DNA of 64,000 nucleotides from Ruegeria sp. ANG-S4 (GCF_000814005.1 NZ_JWLK01000001.1:434001-498000); one strand, 5' to 3'. Shown: positions 1 to 8,622, counted from the stretch's first letter. Notes: a model not told the origin generated them from the letters alone. Made by a program: numbers and translations.

Positions 1-319
1 ACTTGGCCCCGGCGATAAAAACCTCGGTTTCGGTCAACGCCGTGATGCGCGCGCCAGTATCGGTTGGAACGTAAACGCCTTCCGGCTCTCCATCCCACAC
101 ATCTTCGCCGCGGTTGCCGATGTCCCGGTACTGTTCGCCTGCTGTTTCTACGGTCACGGTGCCTGTCGCCGGAACCACACAGGTTTCATATTCGGCAACC
201 CGATAGTCGAAGTGTTCACCGGCTTTCAATTTGACGATGTTGAAATAGACCAGCGGCACATGCGCGTCATCAGCGTCTACAATGGGCTTTTGTTGGTTGT
301 CATAGGGTGCAATGTGCAT
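1..319 (-). CDS. iolB: 5-deoxy-glucuronate isomerase IolB, N-terminal part (cut by window edge)
   Basis: This is the first 106 residues of a protein read leftward; the rest lies outside the window. The start reads MHIAPYDNQQKPIVDADDA and continues into a beta-rich cupin-like section (YFNIVKLKAGEHFDYRV, then YETCVVPATG). This matches the start of IolB, the cytosolic isomerase that converts 5-deoxy-glucuronate to 5-dehydro-2-deoxygluconate in myo-inositol breakdown. The ATG at 319 has AAAGGA just upstream. The gene starts 12 bases after the iolC stop, so it is the third gene of an iolD-iolC-iolB operon. The placement next to iolC and iolD strongly supports the call. Confidence 0.88.
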   Translation of the reverse strand, partial: MHIAPYDNQQKPIVDADDAHVPLVYFNIVKLKAGEHFDYRVAEYETCVVPATGTVTVETAGEQYRDIGNRGEDVWDGEPEGVYVPTDTGARITALTETEVFIAGAK

Positions 320-330
320 ATTGAGTCCTT

Positions 331-1299
331 TCAGGCCGCGTTTTCGGCAAGAAACTGGTTAAGCTCGGTCCGGGTTGGCATCGCGGGTGCACAACCGACG
401 CGGGCAACGACCATGGCGGCGGCGGCCGAGCCTTGCAGAACCGCATCGCGCACAGTCAGGCCATCGGCCAAGCCGGACACAAAGCCGCCCATGAAGCTGT
501 CTCCCGCGCCTGTGGGTTTCAGGGCATTTGTCCTGTAGATGCCCGTTTCGATTTCACCGTCCGGGGTAATCGTGATCGCGCCCTTTTCGCCCATTTTGTA
601 GACAGCCAGCGCAGCGCCTTCAGCCACCAGTTCGCGGGCTTTGTCCAATCCACGTTCGTAATCTCCGGCCATGAAGCCGAACTCGACATCATTGCCAACG
701 ATTACGTCGCACATCGCACCGGCGCGTGAATACACGTCGGCAGCGATGTCGGCGGAGGGCCATGAATAGGGGCGGTAGTCCACGTCGAAAATCAGCGGCA
801 GGCCAGCTTGTTTCGCCAGATCAAAGGCGCGGAATGCCGCGCTGCGCGAAGGCTCGGCGGCAAAGACCGTGCCCGTCGTTATCAAAGCCGAATAGCCGGG
901 ATAGTCGACAGCGGATACATCGGCTTCGGTCATCTCGAAATCAGCTGCCCCGTTGCGATAGATGACCGACTGATGGTCCTCGATCCGGGTTTCGACAACA
1001 GCCAAGGAATTGCGTGCCTCGCCGCCTACCGAGCGAACATGCGCCCGCCCGATCCCGTATTTGTCCAACTCGTTCAGGGCGAACCGACCGATTGCATCGT
1101 CCGAGACACAGGTCACCAGATCAGCCTTGGCACCCAGCTTGGTCAACGCGACCCCGATATTGGCGGAGGACCCACCCAGACAGGAAACGAATTGCGTCGC
1201 TTCTTCGGTCCTGGTGCCCGGCGGATCGGGGTAGAAATCCATGCCCGCGCGTCCGATGATGACAAAATTCTTGCCGGCAAGGCGCGAAAGGTCAGCCAT
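331..1299 (-). CDS. iolC: 5-dehydro-2-deoxygluconokinase IolC (PfkB family)
   Basis: 322 residues. IolC phosphorylates 5-dehydro-2-deoxygluconate with ATP, the committing step before aldol cleavage in inositol catabolism. Both PfkB signatures are visible: GGSSANIGVALTKLGA at about 42-57 and TGAGDSFMGGF at about 263-273, which carries the catalytic aspartate. Length is typical for a stand-alone IolC, without the extra C-terminal aldolase-like domain of some homologues. The start ATG shares one base with the iolD stop (TAATG), so the two are probably translationally coupled. Related sugar kinases share the fold; the position between iolD and iolB decides the substrate. Confidence 0.9.
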   Translation of the reverse strand: MADLSRLAGKNFVIIGRAGMDFYPDPPGTRTEEATQFVSCLGGSSANIGVALTKLGAKADLVTCVSDDAIGRFALNELDKYGIGRAHVRSVGGEARNSLAVVETRIEDHQSVIYRNGAADFEMTEADVSAVDYPGYSALITTGTVFAAEPSRSAAFRAFDLAKQAGLPLIFDVDYRPYSWPSADIAADVYSRAGAMCDVIVGNDVEFGFMAGDYERGLDKARELVAEGAALAVYKMGEKGAITITPDGEIETGIYRTNALKPTGAGDSFMGGFVSGLADGLTVRDAVLQGSAAAAMVVARVGCAPAMPTRTELNQFLAENAA

Positions 1300-3170
1300 T
1301 ATACGCCCTGCCTTTGTTTGGCCCGTTCCGCCTCGATTTCAGAGTGTTTTTCACGAACATTGGGATTGTCGGACACCTCGGGCGTTCCGACCTCCCACCA
1401 TGTGTGACCTTGCGCCGTCCAGCCATCGTAGGGGTCGACCTGCATGACGATTACATTTGTTTTGTCAGATGCTTTTGCCCGCTTGAATGCGTCTGACAAC
1501 TCTGCTGGATTTGCGACCGTTTCAGTGATTGCTCCCATCGCGGCGGCGTGTTGGGCAAAGTCCACTGCGAAAGGTTCGGGTATGGTTGGGCAGTCTTTGA
1601 TCAGGTTATTGAAACTCTCGTTCCCGGTGTTGTTCTGCAGCTTGTTGATCACAGCAAATCCGCCGTTATCAAGCACGAGAATGATCAGTTTCTTTTGCGA
1701 CAGGACCGACGAATAGATATCCGAGTTCATCAGCAGGTAACTGCCATCGCCAGTGAAAACGATGGTGTCTTGGTCTTGTTCTGCTTCGGATTGGGCGATC
1801 CGCGCACCCCAGCCGCCCGCAATTTCGTAGCCCATACAGGAAAAGCCGAATTCGACATCGACTGTCCCGATATCCAGCGTGCGCCAGTTTGCGGTGACTT
1901 CGGCAGGCAATCCGCCCGCTGCTGCGACCACACGGTCACGTGGGTCGCAAAGCGCATTCACCACGCCGATGGCCTGCGCATAGGAATTGGGCCTGTTTCC
2001 GTAAGCGACATTTTCTTCGACATAAGCATCCCACGCCCTGCGCTCTGTCTGTGCTTCTGATGTCCAGCTGTCCGGTGCGCGATAATCGCCCATACCCTCT
2101 TGCAGCGCGCTCAGGGCAAGTTTTGCATCTCCAACAACGGGATTTGAAAGATGCTTGATCGCGTCATGTCTGCCGGCATTCATCCCGATAAACTTCGCGT
2201 CTTTGGAAAACGCCGTCCACGATCCGGTGGTGAAATCCTGCAAACGCGTACCCACGGCCAGAACAACGTCGGCGCGTTCGGCAATTGCGTTTGCGCTGTC
2301 CGAGCCCGTCACGCCAATCGGGCCGATGTTCAGGGGGTGATCTGCCAACATATTGGCGCGTCCCGCAATCGTTTCGACCACCGGAATACCGCGCGTTTCC
2401 GCAAAGGCCGTCAATTCAGCGACAGCGCCGGAATACTGGACACCCCCGCCGGCGATGATCATGGGACGTTCGGCTTGGTTCAGCAGCGCTGCGGCGTCTG
2501 CGATTTCGGCCTCATCCGGGGCTTGTCGGCGGATACGATGGACGCGGCGGGCAAAGAACTCTTCCGGGTAATCATAGGTCCACCCCTGAACATCCTGCGG
2601 CAGGCCCAGAAAGGCAGGGCCGCAATCGGCAGGGTCCAGCATTGTCGCCAGGGCCGCAGGCAGCGATTGAATTACTTGCGCGGGATGGGTGATGCGATCC
2701 CAGAATCGCGTGACAGATTTGAATGCGTCATTTACGCCCAGTGTCGGATTCCCGAAATGCTCAAGCTGTTGCAGAACCGGATCGGGCAGACGTGTCAGGA
2801 ACGTATCCCCGCACAACATAAGCATGGGCAGCCGATTGGCATGCGCCAAGGCCGACGCCGTCAACAGGTTCGCGGTGCCGGGTCCGGCGCTGGCTGTACA
2901 GAACATGATTCGTTTGCGGAGGTGGTATTTTGCGTAGGCAGCTGCCGCGAATCCCATGCTTTGTTCGTTCTGCCCGCGGTAAAGCGGCAGGATGTCCTGA
3001 ACCGGATACAACGCTTCACCGAGGCAGGGGACGTTTCCGTGGCCGAAAATACCAAACCCGCCGCCGAATATACGGGTTTCAACGCCATCTATCTCGATGA
3101 ACTGATTGACGAGATACCGCACGATTGCCTGTGCTGTTGTCAGTCGAACCGTTTTATCTGACGTGGACAT
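1299..3170 (-). CDS. iolD: 3D-(3,5/4)-trihydroxycyclohexane-1,2-dione hydrolase IolD
   Basis: 623 residues from the chosen start. A thiamine-diphosphate enzyme that opens the ring of the inositol-derived dione to give 5-deoxy-glucuronate. The pyrimidine-binding domain carries the activating glutamate in GQNEQSMGFAAAAYA. The C-terminal TPP domain shows GDGSYLLMNSDI followed about 20 residues later by the asparagine of LDNGGF. A longer reading frame extends 22 residues upstream, but the ATG at 3170 has a full AGGAGG six bases ahead and the following residues (MSTSDKTVRLTTAQ) look like a family start. It is the first gene of the leftward operon, read from a divergent promoter carrying the 16-bp palindrome. 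Confidence 0.93.
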   Translation of the reverse strand: MSTSDKTVRLTTAQAIVRYLVNQFIEIDGVETRIFGGGFGIFGHGNVPCLGEALYPVQDILPLYRGQNEQSMGFAAAAYAKYHLRKRIMFCTASAGPGTANLLTASALAHANRLPMLMLCGDTFLTRLPDPVLQQLEHFGNPTLGVNDAFKSVTRFWDRITHPAQVIQSLPAALATMLDPADCGPAFLGLPQDVQGWTYDYPEEFFARRVHRIRRQAPDEAEIADAAALLNQAERPMIIAGGGVQYSGAVAELTAFAETRGIPVVETIAGRANMLADHPLNIGPIGVTGSDSANAIAERADVVLAVGTRLQDFTTGSWTAFSKDAKFIGMNAGRHDAIKHLSNPVVGDAKLALSALQEGMGDYRAPDSWTSEAQTERRAWDAYVEENVAYGNRPNSYAQAIGVVNALCDPRDRVVAAAGGLPAEVTANWRTLDIGTVDVEFGFSCMGYEIAGGWGARIAQSEAEQDQDTIVFTGDGSYLLMNSDIYSSVLSQKKLIILVLDNGGFAVINKLQNNTGNESFNNLIKDCPTIPEPFAVDFAQHAAAMGAITETVANPAELSDAFKRAKASDKTNVIVMQVDPYDGWTAQGHTWWEVGTPEVSDNPNVREKHSEIEAERAKQRQGV

Positions 3171-3219
3171 GTCGCCTCCTGGATGCGCCGGAATGAGCCG
3201 TGTTGCCGTCGATTGGCAG

Positions 3220-3248
3220 TTGCACAGCACCCGCACTCAGGATACGAC
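3220..3248 (+). promoter_or_regulatory. Candidate promoter for the rightward dehydrogenase/IolE-like operon
   Basis: TTGCAC (3220-3225), a 17-base spacer, then TACGAC (3243-3248). The predicted start of transcription falls inside the palindrome at 3251-3266, which fits repression by a roadblock at +1. Confidence 0.5.
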
Positions 3249-3266
3249 TTTTGCAACCGGTTGCAA
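3239..3266 (-). promoter_or_regulatory. Candidate promoter for iolD-iolC-iolB
   Basis: On the minus strand TTGCAA (3266-3261) is followed after 16 bases by TATCCT (3244-3239). The -35 box is one half of the LacI-type palindrome, so a bound repressor would cover it. Inferred from sequence only. Confidence 0.45.
3251..3266. promoter_or_regulatory. LacI-type operator, perfect 16-bp palindrome (copy 1)
   Basis: TTGCAACCGGTTGCAA, a perfect palindrome with the central CG typical of LacI-family operators. It lies between iolD (leftward) and the dehydrogenase at 3292 (rightward). The identical 16 bases recur at 7574-7589 between the repressor gene and the transporter, which points to a common regulator. 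Confidence 0.85.
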
Positions 3267-3291
3267 CAGGCTGTTGAAGGGAGGGCGCATC

Positions 3292-4407
3292 ATGACTGAA
3301 ATCGGGATCGGTCTGATCGGCGGCGGCTATATGGGCAAAGCCCATGCCGTAGCCATGTCGGCCGTGGGTGCCGTCTTCGACACAGAGCTTCGCCCGCGAC
3401 TTGAGATGATTGCCGCCTCCAGCCCGGCGTCAGCAGAACGGTATCGTCAAGCTTATGGTTTTGCGCGGGCGGGATCCGATTGGCGCGGTGTCGTTGAGGA
3501 TCAAGCCGTCGAAGCCATCGTAATCGCATCACCGCAGAACACGCATCGCGCCATTGCCGAGGCGGCGTTTGCCAAAGGTAAACCGGTCTTCTGCGAAAAG
3601 CCGCTGGGGGCCTCTTTGGATGACGGCATGGCGATGGTCGCAGCAGCCGAGGCCTCTGGCGTGACCAACATGATCGGCTTCAACTACGTACGAACCCCAG
3701 CGACGCAGCTTGTGCGAAAGCTGTTGGCGGATGGGGTCATCGGGGATGTGACCTGGTTTCGCGGAGAGCATACCGAGGATTTCCTGGCTGACCGGGATCT
3801 GGAGGCCAACTGGCGGACTTCGGGGCGTGCGAATGGCACGATGGGTGACCTCGCGCCGCACATGGTCAACTGCGCCATGGCGTTGATGGGACCTATCGAA
3901 AAGCTTTCGGCGCAGATTGAAACGATACACGAAACCCGCCCCGGTCCAGATGGCCCGGCGTCGGTCGACAATGATGATCAGGCGCAGATGATGGTCCGGT
4001 TTGTGAACGGTGCATCCGGGCATCTGCATTTCAGCCGGACCGCCACGGGTCGCAAAATGGGGTATGCCTACGAAATCCACGGCACCAAAGGCGCGATCCG
4101 GTTCGATCAGGAGGACCAGAATGCTGTTTGGCTGTACAAAGCCGAAGGCCCGCAGGCGACCCGCGGGTTCACCAAGATCCTGACCGGGCCCGAACACCCG
4201 GACTATCTGCCTTTTTGTCAAGGGCCGGGGCATGGCACCGGCTATCAGGATCAGATCATAATCGAGGCGCGGGATTTCCTGCATGCGATCGCAACCCAAA
4301 CACCCGTGTGGCCGACGTTCCGCGACGGGCTGGCTGTTTCACGCGTCATAGATACTGCTTTCGCCTCGGCTGAAACCGGCCGCTGGCTATCTGTCCCACA
4401 AGATTGA
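3292..4407 (+). CDS. Gfo/Idh/MocA-family dehydrogenase, probably inositol-related
   Basis: 371 residues. An NAD(P)-dependent sugar or cyclitol oxidoreductase. The N-terminal Rossmann motif is GLIGGGYMGKAHA at about residues 7-19, and the family signature FCEKPLG lies near residue 100. A conserved GDLAPHMVN stretch fits the C-terminal active-site region. The reading frame is open back to 3106, but the ATG at 3292 follows GGAGGG and gives the standard family N-terminus. It heads a rightward three-gene operon under the copy 1 palindrome. It may be an inositol 2-dehydrogenase or a dehydrogenase for another inositol isomer or methylated inositol; family resemblance alone cannot decide. Confidence 0.82.
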   Translation: MTEIGIGLIGGGYMGKAHAVAMSAVGAVFDTELRPRLEMIAASSPASAERYRQAYGFARAGSDWRGVVEDQAVEAIVIASPQNTHRAIAEAAFAKGKPVFCEKPLGASLDDGMAMVAAAEASGVTNMIGFNYVRTPATQLVRKLLADGVIGDVTWFRGEHTEDFLADRDLEANWRTSGRANGTMGDLAPHMVNCAMALMGPIEKLSAQIETIHETRPGPDGPASVDNDDQAQMMVRFVNGASGHLHFSRTATGRKMGYAYEIHGTKGAIRFDQEDQNAVWLYKAEGPQATRGFTKILTGPEHPDYLPFCQGPGHGTGYQDQIIIEARDFLHAIATQTPVWPTFRDGLAVSRVIDTAFASAETGRWLSVPQD

Positions 4408-4420
4408 AAGGAATCCGGGA

Positions 4421-5314
4421 ATGACCATTCGGATCGGCAATGCGCCATGTTCCTGGGGCGTTGAATTCGCCAATGACCCGCGCAACCCGGACTGGCAGAC
4501 CGTGCTGAAAGAGTGCGCCGAGGCCGGTTACAAAGGTATTGAACTGGGGCCTGTCGGCTTCATGCCCGAAGACCCGGCACTTCTGTCTGATGCGCTTTCG
4601 GAACATGATCTGGAATTGATCGGCGGCGTTGTTTTTCGCGCATTCCATGATGCGGATCAATGGGACGACGTACTGGATGGCGCGGTTCGGACGTGCAAGG
4701 CGTTGACTGCGCATGGCGCTCAACATCTGGTGTTGATCGACTCGATCTCTCCGCGCCGCGCGCCGACGGCGGGTCGTGCTGACGCCGCGGAACAGATGGA
4801 TGCGCAGGAATGGGCTGCTTATCGTGACCGCATTGCACATGTGGCGCGGATTGGCACCGAAGAGTATGGGCTGACCGTGGGCATGCATGCCCACGCCGCA
4901 GGGTTCATGGACTTCGAGCCAGAGCTCGAACGGCTGTTGGACGAGGTCGATGAGAGCTATCTGAAAATCTGTTTTGACACGGGGCATCATTCCTATGCGG
5001 GGTTCGACCCGGTGGCCTTCATGAAGCGCAATATAAACCGGATCTCCTACATGCACTTCAAGGATATCGACCCGGTGGTGAAGGCTGATGTTATCGAGAA
5101 TGGTACCGGATTCTACGAGGCCTGTGGCCAGGGGATTTTCTGCAATCTGGGTCAGGGGGACGTTGATTTTCCGGCTGTCCGTCAGATCCTGCTGGATGCG
5201 GGGTTTCAAGGTTGGTGCACGGTCGAGCAGGATTGCGATCCAACAATGGATGTCAGCCCCATGAGCGATGCACGGGCGAACCGTGAATACCTTGAATCCA
5301 CCGGTTTCAACTAA
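4421..5314 (+). CDS. IolE/MocC-like TIM-barrel isomerase/dehydratase
   Basis: 297 residues of the xylose-isomerase-like TIM-barrel superfamily that includes inosose dehydratase IolE, IolI/IolH and MocC. The start MTIRIGNAPCSWGVEF, the strand GYKGIELGPVGF, and the metal-ligand-type stretches LTVGMHAHAAGFMDFEPE (about 150), ICFDTGHHSYAG (about 185) and YMHFKDID (about 207) fit a divalent-metal site. It starts 13 bases after the upstream dehydrogenase and is followed 11 bases later by a second one. A cyclitol dehydratase or epimerase role is inferred from this sandwich. The N-terminus (GNAPCSWG) looks more MocC-like than classical IolE, so I give no symbol. Confidence 0.78.
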   Translation: MTIRIGNAPCSWGVEFANDPRNPDWQTVLKECAEAGYKGIELGPVGFMPEDPALLSDALSEHDLELIGGVVFRAFHDADQWDDVLDGAVRTCKALTAHGAQHLVLIDSISPRRAPTAGRADAAEQMDAQEWAAYRDRIAHVARIGTEEYGLTVGMHAHAAGFMDFEPELERLLDEVDESYLKICFDTGHHSYAGFDPVAFMKRNINRISYMHFKDIDPVVKADVIENGTGFYEACGQGIFCNLGQGDVDFPAVRQILLDAGFQGWCTVEQDCDPTMDVSPMSDARANREYLESTGFN

Positions 5315-5325
5315 GGAAAAGTGCG

Positions 5326-6486
5326 ATGGCAAAGCTGAAATGGGGCCTCATCGGAGGTGGCGAAGGAAGCCAGATCGGTCCGGCGCACCGCTTGGGTGCA
5401 GGCTTGGATGATGCTTTTGATTTTGTGGCTGGAGCGTTGGATCACAGGCCCGACGCGGGACGCGAATACGGGCAGCGGCTGGGGTTGGCTGCGGATCGTT
5501 CCTATGGCGATTGGCGGGAAATGCTCGAGGGTGAGCGCAACAGGCCCGACCGGATTGACCTGGTAACGATAGCAACACCTAACGCGACTCATTACGAGAT
5601 TACCAAAGCCTTTCTTGAGGCCGGATTCCACGTGCTGTGCGAAAAGCCCATGACAATGACGGTCGAAGAGGGGGAAGAGATCGTGAAGCTCGCCCAGTCG
5701 ACCGGGCGCATTTGCGCCGTCAACTACGGGTATTCTGGGTATTCGCTTGTGCGGCACATGCGGGCCATGGTGGCCCGGGGCGATCTTGGGGCTATCCGTC
5801 TGGTGGTCGCCGAATTTGCTCATGGCCATCACGCAGATGCGGCGGACGCCGACAATCCGCGTGTTCGCTGGCGGTACGATCCCGCTCAGGCAGGCGTATC
5901 CGCGCAGTTTGCCGATTGCGGTATTCACGCGCTGCACATGGCGTCTTTTGTGATCAATCAGCAGGTCACGCGATTGTCTTCAGATATTGCGTCTTGCATC
6001 GCAAGTCGCGAGCTTGAAGATGACGCGCAAGTCAATCTTCGCTTTGATGGCGGCGCGATTGGGCGTTTGTGGACATCCTCCGTTGCCATCGGACGCCAAC
6101 ACGGGTTGACCTTGCAGGTTTTCGGCGAAAAAGGCGGAATGCGCTGGTCTCAGGAACATCCGAACCAGTTGTACTGGATGCCGCTTGGACAGCGTCTGCA
6201 GGTGTTGGAGCGGGGCGAGGCCAATCTGAGCCCCGAGGCGGACCGGACGACTCGGGTCACCATCGGGCACGCCGAAGGAATGCCGCTGGCCTTTGCCAAC
6301 ATCTATAAGGATCTTGCCGAGGTTATTGCCGCCACGAACGACGGTGTCGCACCGGACCCAGCAGCCGATCTGTACCCGCGTGCCGAAGACGGTCTTCGAT
6401 CCATGGCAGCGGTTTATGCCGTGGCTGAGAGTGGCAAACAGGATGGCGCTTGGCTGGATGCCCGACCGCCGATGTTTCAGTCGTGA
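5326..6486 (+). CDS. Second Gfo/Idh/MocA-family dehydrogenase
   Basis: 386 residues. The Rossmann motif is GLIGGGEGSQIGPAHR near residues 7-22 and the family signature LCEKPMT lies near residue 105. The conserved aspartate/histidine pair of the catalytic region is seen in FADCGIHALHM. It differs clearly from the dehydrogenase at 3292, so this is not a recent duplication. As the third gene of the operon it probably oxidises or reduces a second cyclitol or keto-inositol intermediate, giving the operon paired redox steps around the TIM-barrel enzyme. It overlaps the convergent repressor gene by 10 bases at its 3' end. Confidence 0.8.
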   Translation: MAKLKWGLIGGGEGSQIGPAHRLGAGLDDAFDFVAGALDHRPDAGREYGQRLGLAADRSYGDWREMLEGERNRPDRIDLVTIATPNATHYEITKAFLEAGFHVLCEKPMTMTVEEGEEIVKLAQSTGRICAVNYGYSGYSLVRHMRAMVARGDLGAIRLVVAEFAHGHHADAADADNPRVRWRYDPAQAGVSAQFADCGIHALHMASFVINQQVTRLSSDIASCIASRELEDDAQVNLRFDGGAIGRLWTSSVAIGRQHGLTLQVFGEKGGMRWSQEHPNQLYWMPLGQRLQVLERGEANLSPEADRTTRVTIGHAEGMPLAFANIYKDLAEVIAATNDGVAPDPAADLYPRAEDGLRSMAAVYAVAESGKQDGAWLDARPPMFQS

Positions 6487-7490
6487 TCGGATGCAAGCGG
6501 CGGGCGGAGCGTCCTCCGTTCAACAACGCGGCAGGGAAACAGCCGTGTTTCTGCCAATCGGTCCGGGTGCTCAATCGTGTCGATCACAAGTTCGATTGAC
6601 GCACGGATAATCTCGGATACGGGCTGGCGGATCGTGGTCAGATCTATGTTCTGCCAACTGGCCATTTCCATATCGTTCAGGCCGATCAGGCCGATGTCAT
6701 CGGGCACCGATAAACCGGCATCCCGAACGGCACTGAGTGCACCAATGGCAATGACATCATCACCGCAGAAGTAAGCATCGGCGCGATCTGACATCAACTG
6801 TTTGGTCATCTCGACACGACCGGCGTCAAAAGAGTAGGCCGAAGCGCAGCTGACACTGACATCGATTTCGGGGCGACCGTTGAGTGTTTCAACGAATCCC
6901 CGCGCGCGGTCCTGGGTCGACGTGGCCGAATCCGGACCACCAAGAAACGCGACCCGACGATAGCCACGTTCAAGCAGCACCTGGGCGGCCATGCGCCCGC
7001 AGGCAACGTTGTCGATCCCAACGACATGAACATGAGGCGATGGCGTGAACCGTCCAAAGGAATGAACGACCGGCATCCCCGCGTTTCGAAACGCTTCGGC
7101 AAAGCTGGGAGGAAGCGTCGATGACGCAACAATCACGCCATCGACCGAATACTGACGCAGCATGCGAATCGAATTCAACGGGTCCGTTTCATCGGTGAGG
7201 TTGACCAGAAGCGGGCGCAGGCCGCGATCCTGAAGACCGCGTGTGAAAAGGTCAAAAACCTCTAACAGCAGCGGGTTGTGGAAGTTGTTCGACACCAAAC
7301 CGATCAGCTTGGTCCGACCGGTTGTCAGGCTCGAGGCAAGCGCATTCGGGCTATAGCCAAGCTCGGCCGCAGCGCGTTTGACCTTGCTGCGCGTTTTTTC
7401 CGAGACCGATGCCCCTTCGGTAAATGTTCGCGATACGGCTGAACGAGAAACGCCCGCCTTTTTCGCGACATCCTTTAGGGTAACAGCCAT
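6477..7490 (-). CDS. LacI-family transcriptional repressor of the inositol regulon
   Basis: 337 residues. The N-terminal helix-turn-helix reads VTLKDVAKKAGVSRSAVSRTF (residues 3-23 or so), followed by the hinge-type stretch LGYSPNALASSL and a periplasmic-binding-protein-like effector domain (GLVSNNFHNPLLLEVF, DGVIVASS, GYRRVAFLGG). The frame extends 50 residues upstream, but the ATG at 7490 has AGGA ahead and starts exactly at the HTH. It is divergent from the ABC transporter, and the palindrome lies between them, so autoregulation is likely. Inositol or a derivative as effector is inferred from context only. Confidence 0.9.
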   Translation of the reverse strand: MAVTLKDVAKKAGVSRSAVSRTFTEGASVSEKTRSKVKRAAAELGYSPNALASSLTTGRTKLIGLVSNNFHNPLLLEVFDLFTRGLQDRGLRPLLVNLTDETDPLNSIRMLRQYSVDGVIVASSTLPPSFAEAFRNAGMPVVHSFGRFTPSPHVHVVGIDNVACGRMAAQVLLERGYRRVAFLGGPDSATSTQDRARGFVETLNGRPEIDVSVSCASAYSFDAGRVEMTKQLMSDRADAYFCGDDVIAIGALSAVRDAGLSVPDDIGLIGLNDMEMASWQNIDLTTIRQPVSEIIRASIELVIDTIEHPDRLAETRLFPCRVVERRTLRPPLASDHD

Positions 7491-7560
7491 GTTTTTCCTG
7501 CGCAGTTGTTTGTTGGCGGCATGGTTTAACACATGCCGCACGCTGCTGACAGCCTGCGTC

Positions 7561-7589
7561 CAATAACAGAAAATTGCAACCGGTTGCAA
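7561..7589 (-). promoter_or_regulatory. Candidate promoter of the LacI-type repressor gene
   Basis: On the minus strand TTGCAA (7589-7584), 17 bases, TTATTG (7566-7561). The -35 is one half-site of the palindrome, consistent with autorepression. Confidence 0.45.
7574..7589. promoter_or_regulatory. LacI-type operator, perfect 16-bp palindrome (copy 2)
   Basis: TTGCAACCGGTTGCAA, identical to 3251-3266. It is 84 bases upstream of the repressor start and 81 bases upstream of the binding-protein start. Confidence 0.85.
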
Positions 7590-7612
7590 AATGAACGGAT
7601 CGGCGCTACCGT
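7584..7612 (+). promoter_or_regulatory. Candidate promoter of the ABC transporter operon
   Basis: TTGCAA (7584-7589, the right half of the palindrome), a 17-base spacer, then TACCGT (7607-7612). The operator and the -35 box are the same bases. Confidence 0.45.
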
Positions 7613-7670
7613 TTTGCACGAGGCACTGGGCCTGCCCCAAAAAAGCCTGTCTGAGAATTGGGAGGATATC

Positions 7671-8615
7671 ATGAAGTCACTTATTGCATCTGTCGCGATC
7701 GGCGTGGGCGCGCTGGCGGCACCGGTCACCGCGGTCGCTCAGGATCAGTCGCTGAGCTATGTTCTGGTCAGCCACGCACCCGACAGCGACACCTGGTGGA
7801 ACACGATCAAGAACGGCATCGCGCTTGCCGGCGACCAGATGGGCGTCGAGGTTGAATACCGCAACCCGCCCACCGGCGACATCGCCGACATGGCGCGGAT
7901 CATCGATCAGGCGGCTGCGTCCAGCCCCGACGGCATCATCACCACATTGGCGGATTTTGACGTGCTGAAGGGCCCGATTCAGAACGCGGTCGATCAGGGG
8001 ATTGACGTGATCATCATGAACACCGGCACGCCAGAGCAGGCGCGCGAAGTGGGTGCGCTGATGTATGTCGGTCAGCCGGAATACGATGCCGGGTTTGCCG
8101 CTGGGCAACGTGCCAAGGGCGAAGGCGTGACCAAATTCTTGTGTGTGAACCATGCAATCCAGCAACCAACCGTTGGCGAGCGCTGCCGTGGTTACGCAGA
8201 TGGTCTGGGCATTGAACTCGGCGATGCCATGATGGACTCGGGCACCGACCCGGCGGAAATTAAAAACAAGGTCATGGCGTATCTGTCGGCGAATGAAGAT
8301 GTCGACGGTATTCTGACGCTCGGCCCTGTCTCCGCCGATCCGACGATCGCCGCACTGGACGAGATGGGTCTGGCGGGCGAAATCCACTTTGGCACGTTCG
8401 ATCTGGGTGAGGAAATCGTCAAAGGCATCAAGGGTGGTACCATTAACTGGGGCATTGACCAGCAGCCGTTCCTGCAGGCCTACATGCCGGTCATCATCCT
8501 GGCCAACTGGGACCGCTATGGCGTGTTGCCGGGCAACAACATCAACTCGGGCCCGGGCTTTGTTACGGCATCCGGCCTGGAAAAAGTGGAAGAGCACGCG
8601 GGCGAATATCGCTGA
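7671..8615 (+). CDS. Sugar/cyclitol ABC transporter periplasmic binding protein
   Basis: 314 residues with an N-terminal signal peptide (MKSLIASVAIGVGALAAP, cleavage probably after AVA near 24). The mature part is a type I periplasmic binding protein of the ribose/galactose/inositol group: TWWNTIKNGIALAGDQMGV, IITTLADFDVL, DVIIMNTG, then a central DGILTLG strand. GGAGGA lies five bases before the ATG. It is the first gene of a transporter operon divergent from the LacI-type regulator. Uptake of myo-inositol, as by the Caulobacter IbpA-IatA-IatP system, is the likely role from context; other polyols are possible. Confidence 0.85.
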   Translation: MKSLIASVAIGVGALAAPVTAVAQDQSLSYVLVSHAPDSDTWWNTIKNGIALAGDQMGVEVEYRNPPTGDIADMARIIDQAAASSPDGIITTLADFDVLKGPIQNAVDQGIDVIIMNTGTPEQAREVGALMYVGQPEYDAGFAAGQRAKGEGVTKFLCVNHAIQQPTVGERCRGYADGLGIELGDAMMDSGTDPAEIKNKVMAYLSANEDVDGILTLGPVSADPTIAALDEMGLAGEIHFGTFDLGEEIVKGIKGGTINWGIDQQPFLQAYMPVIILANWDRYGVLPGNNINSGPGFVTASGLEKVEEHAGEYR

Positions 8616-8622
8616 TCTTTAA

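Noticed and set aside
2151..3161. A 336-residue plus-strand frame opposite iolD
   Set aside because: It mirrors iolD codons, is rich in Arg and Gln without domains, and has no ribosome-binding site.
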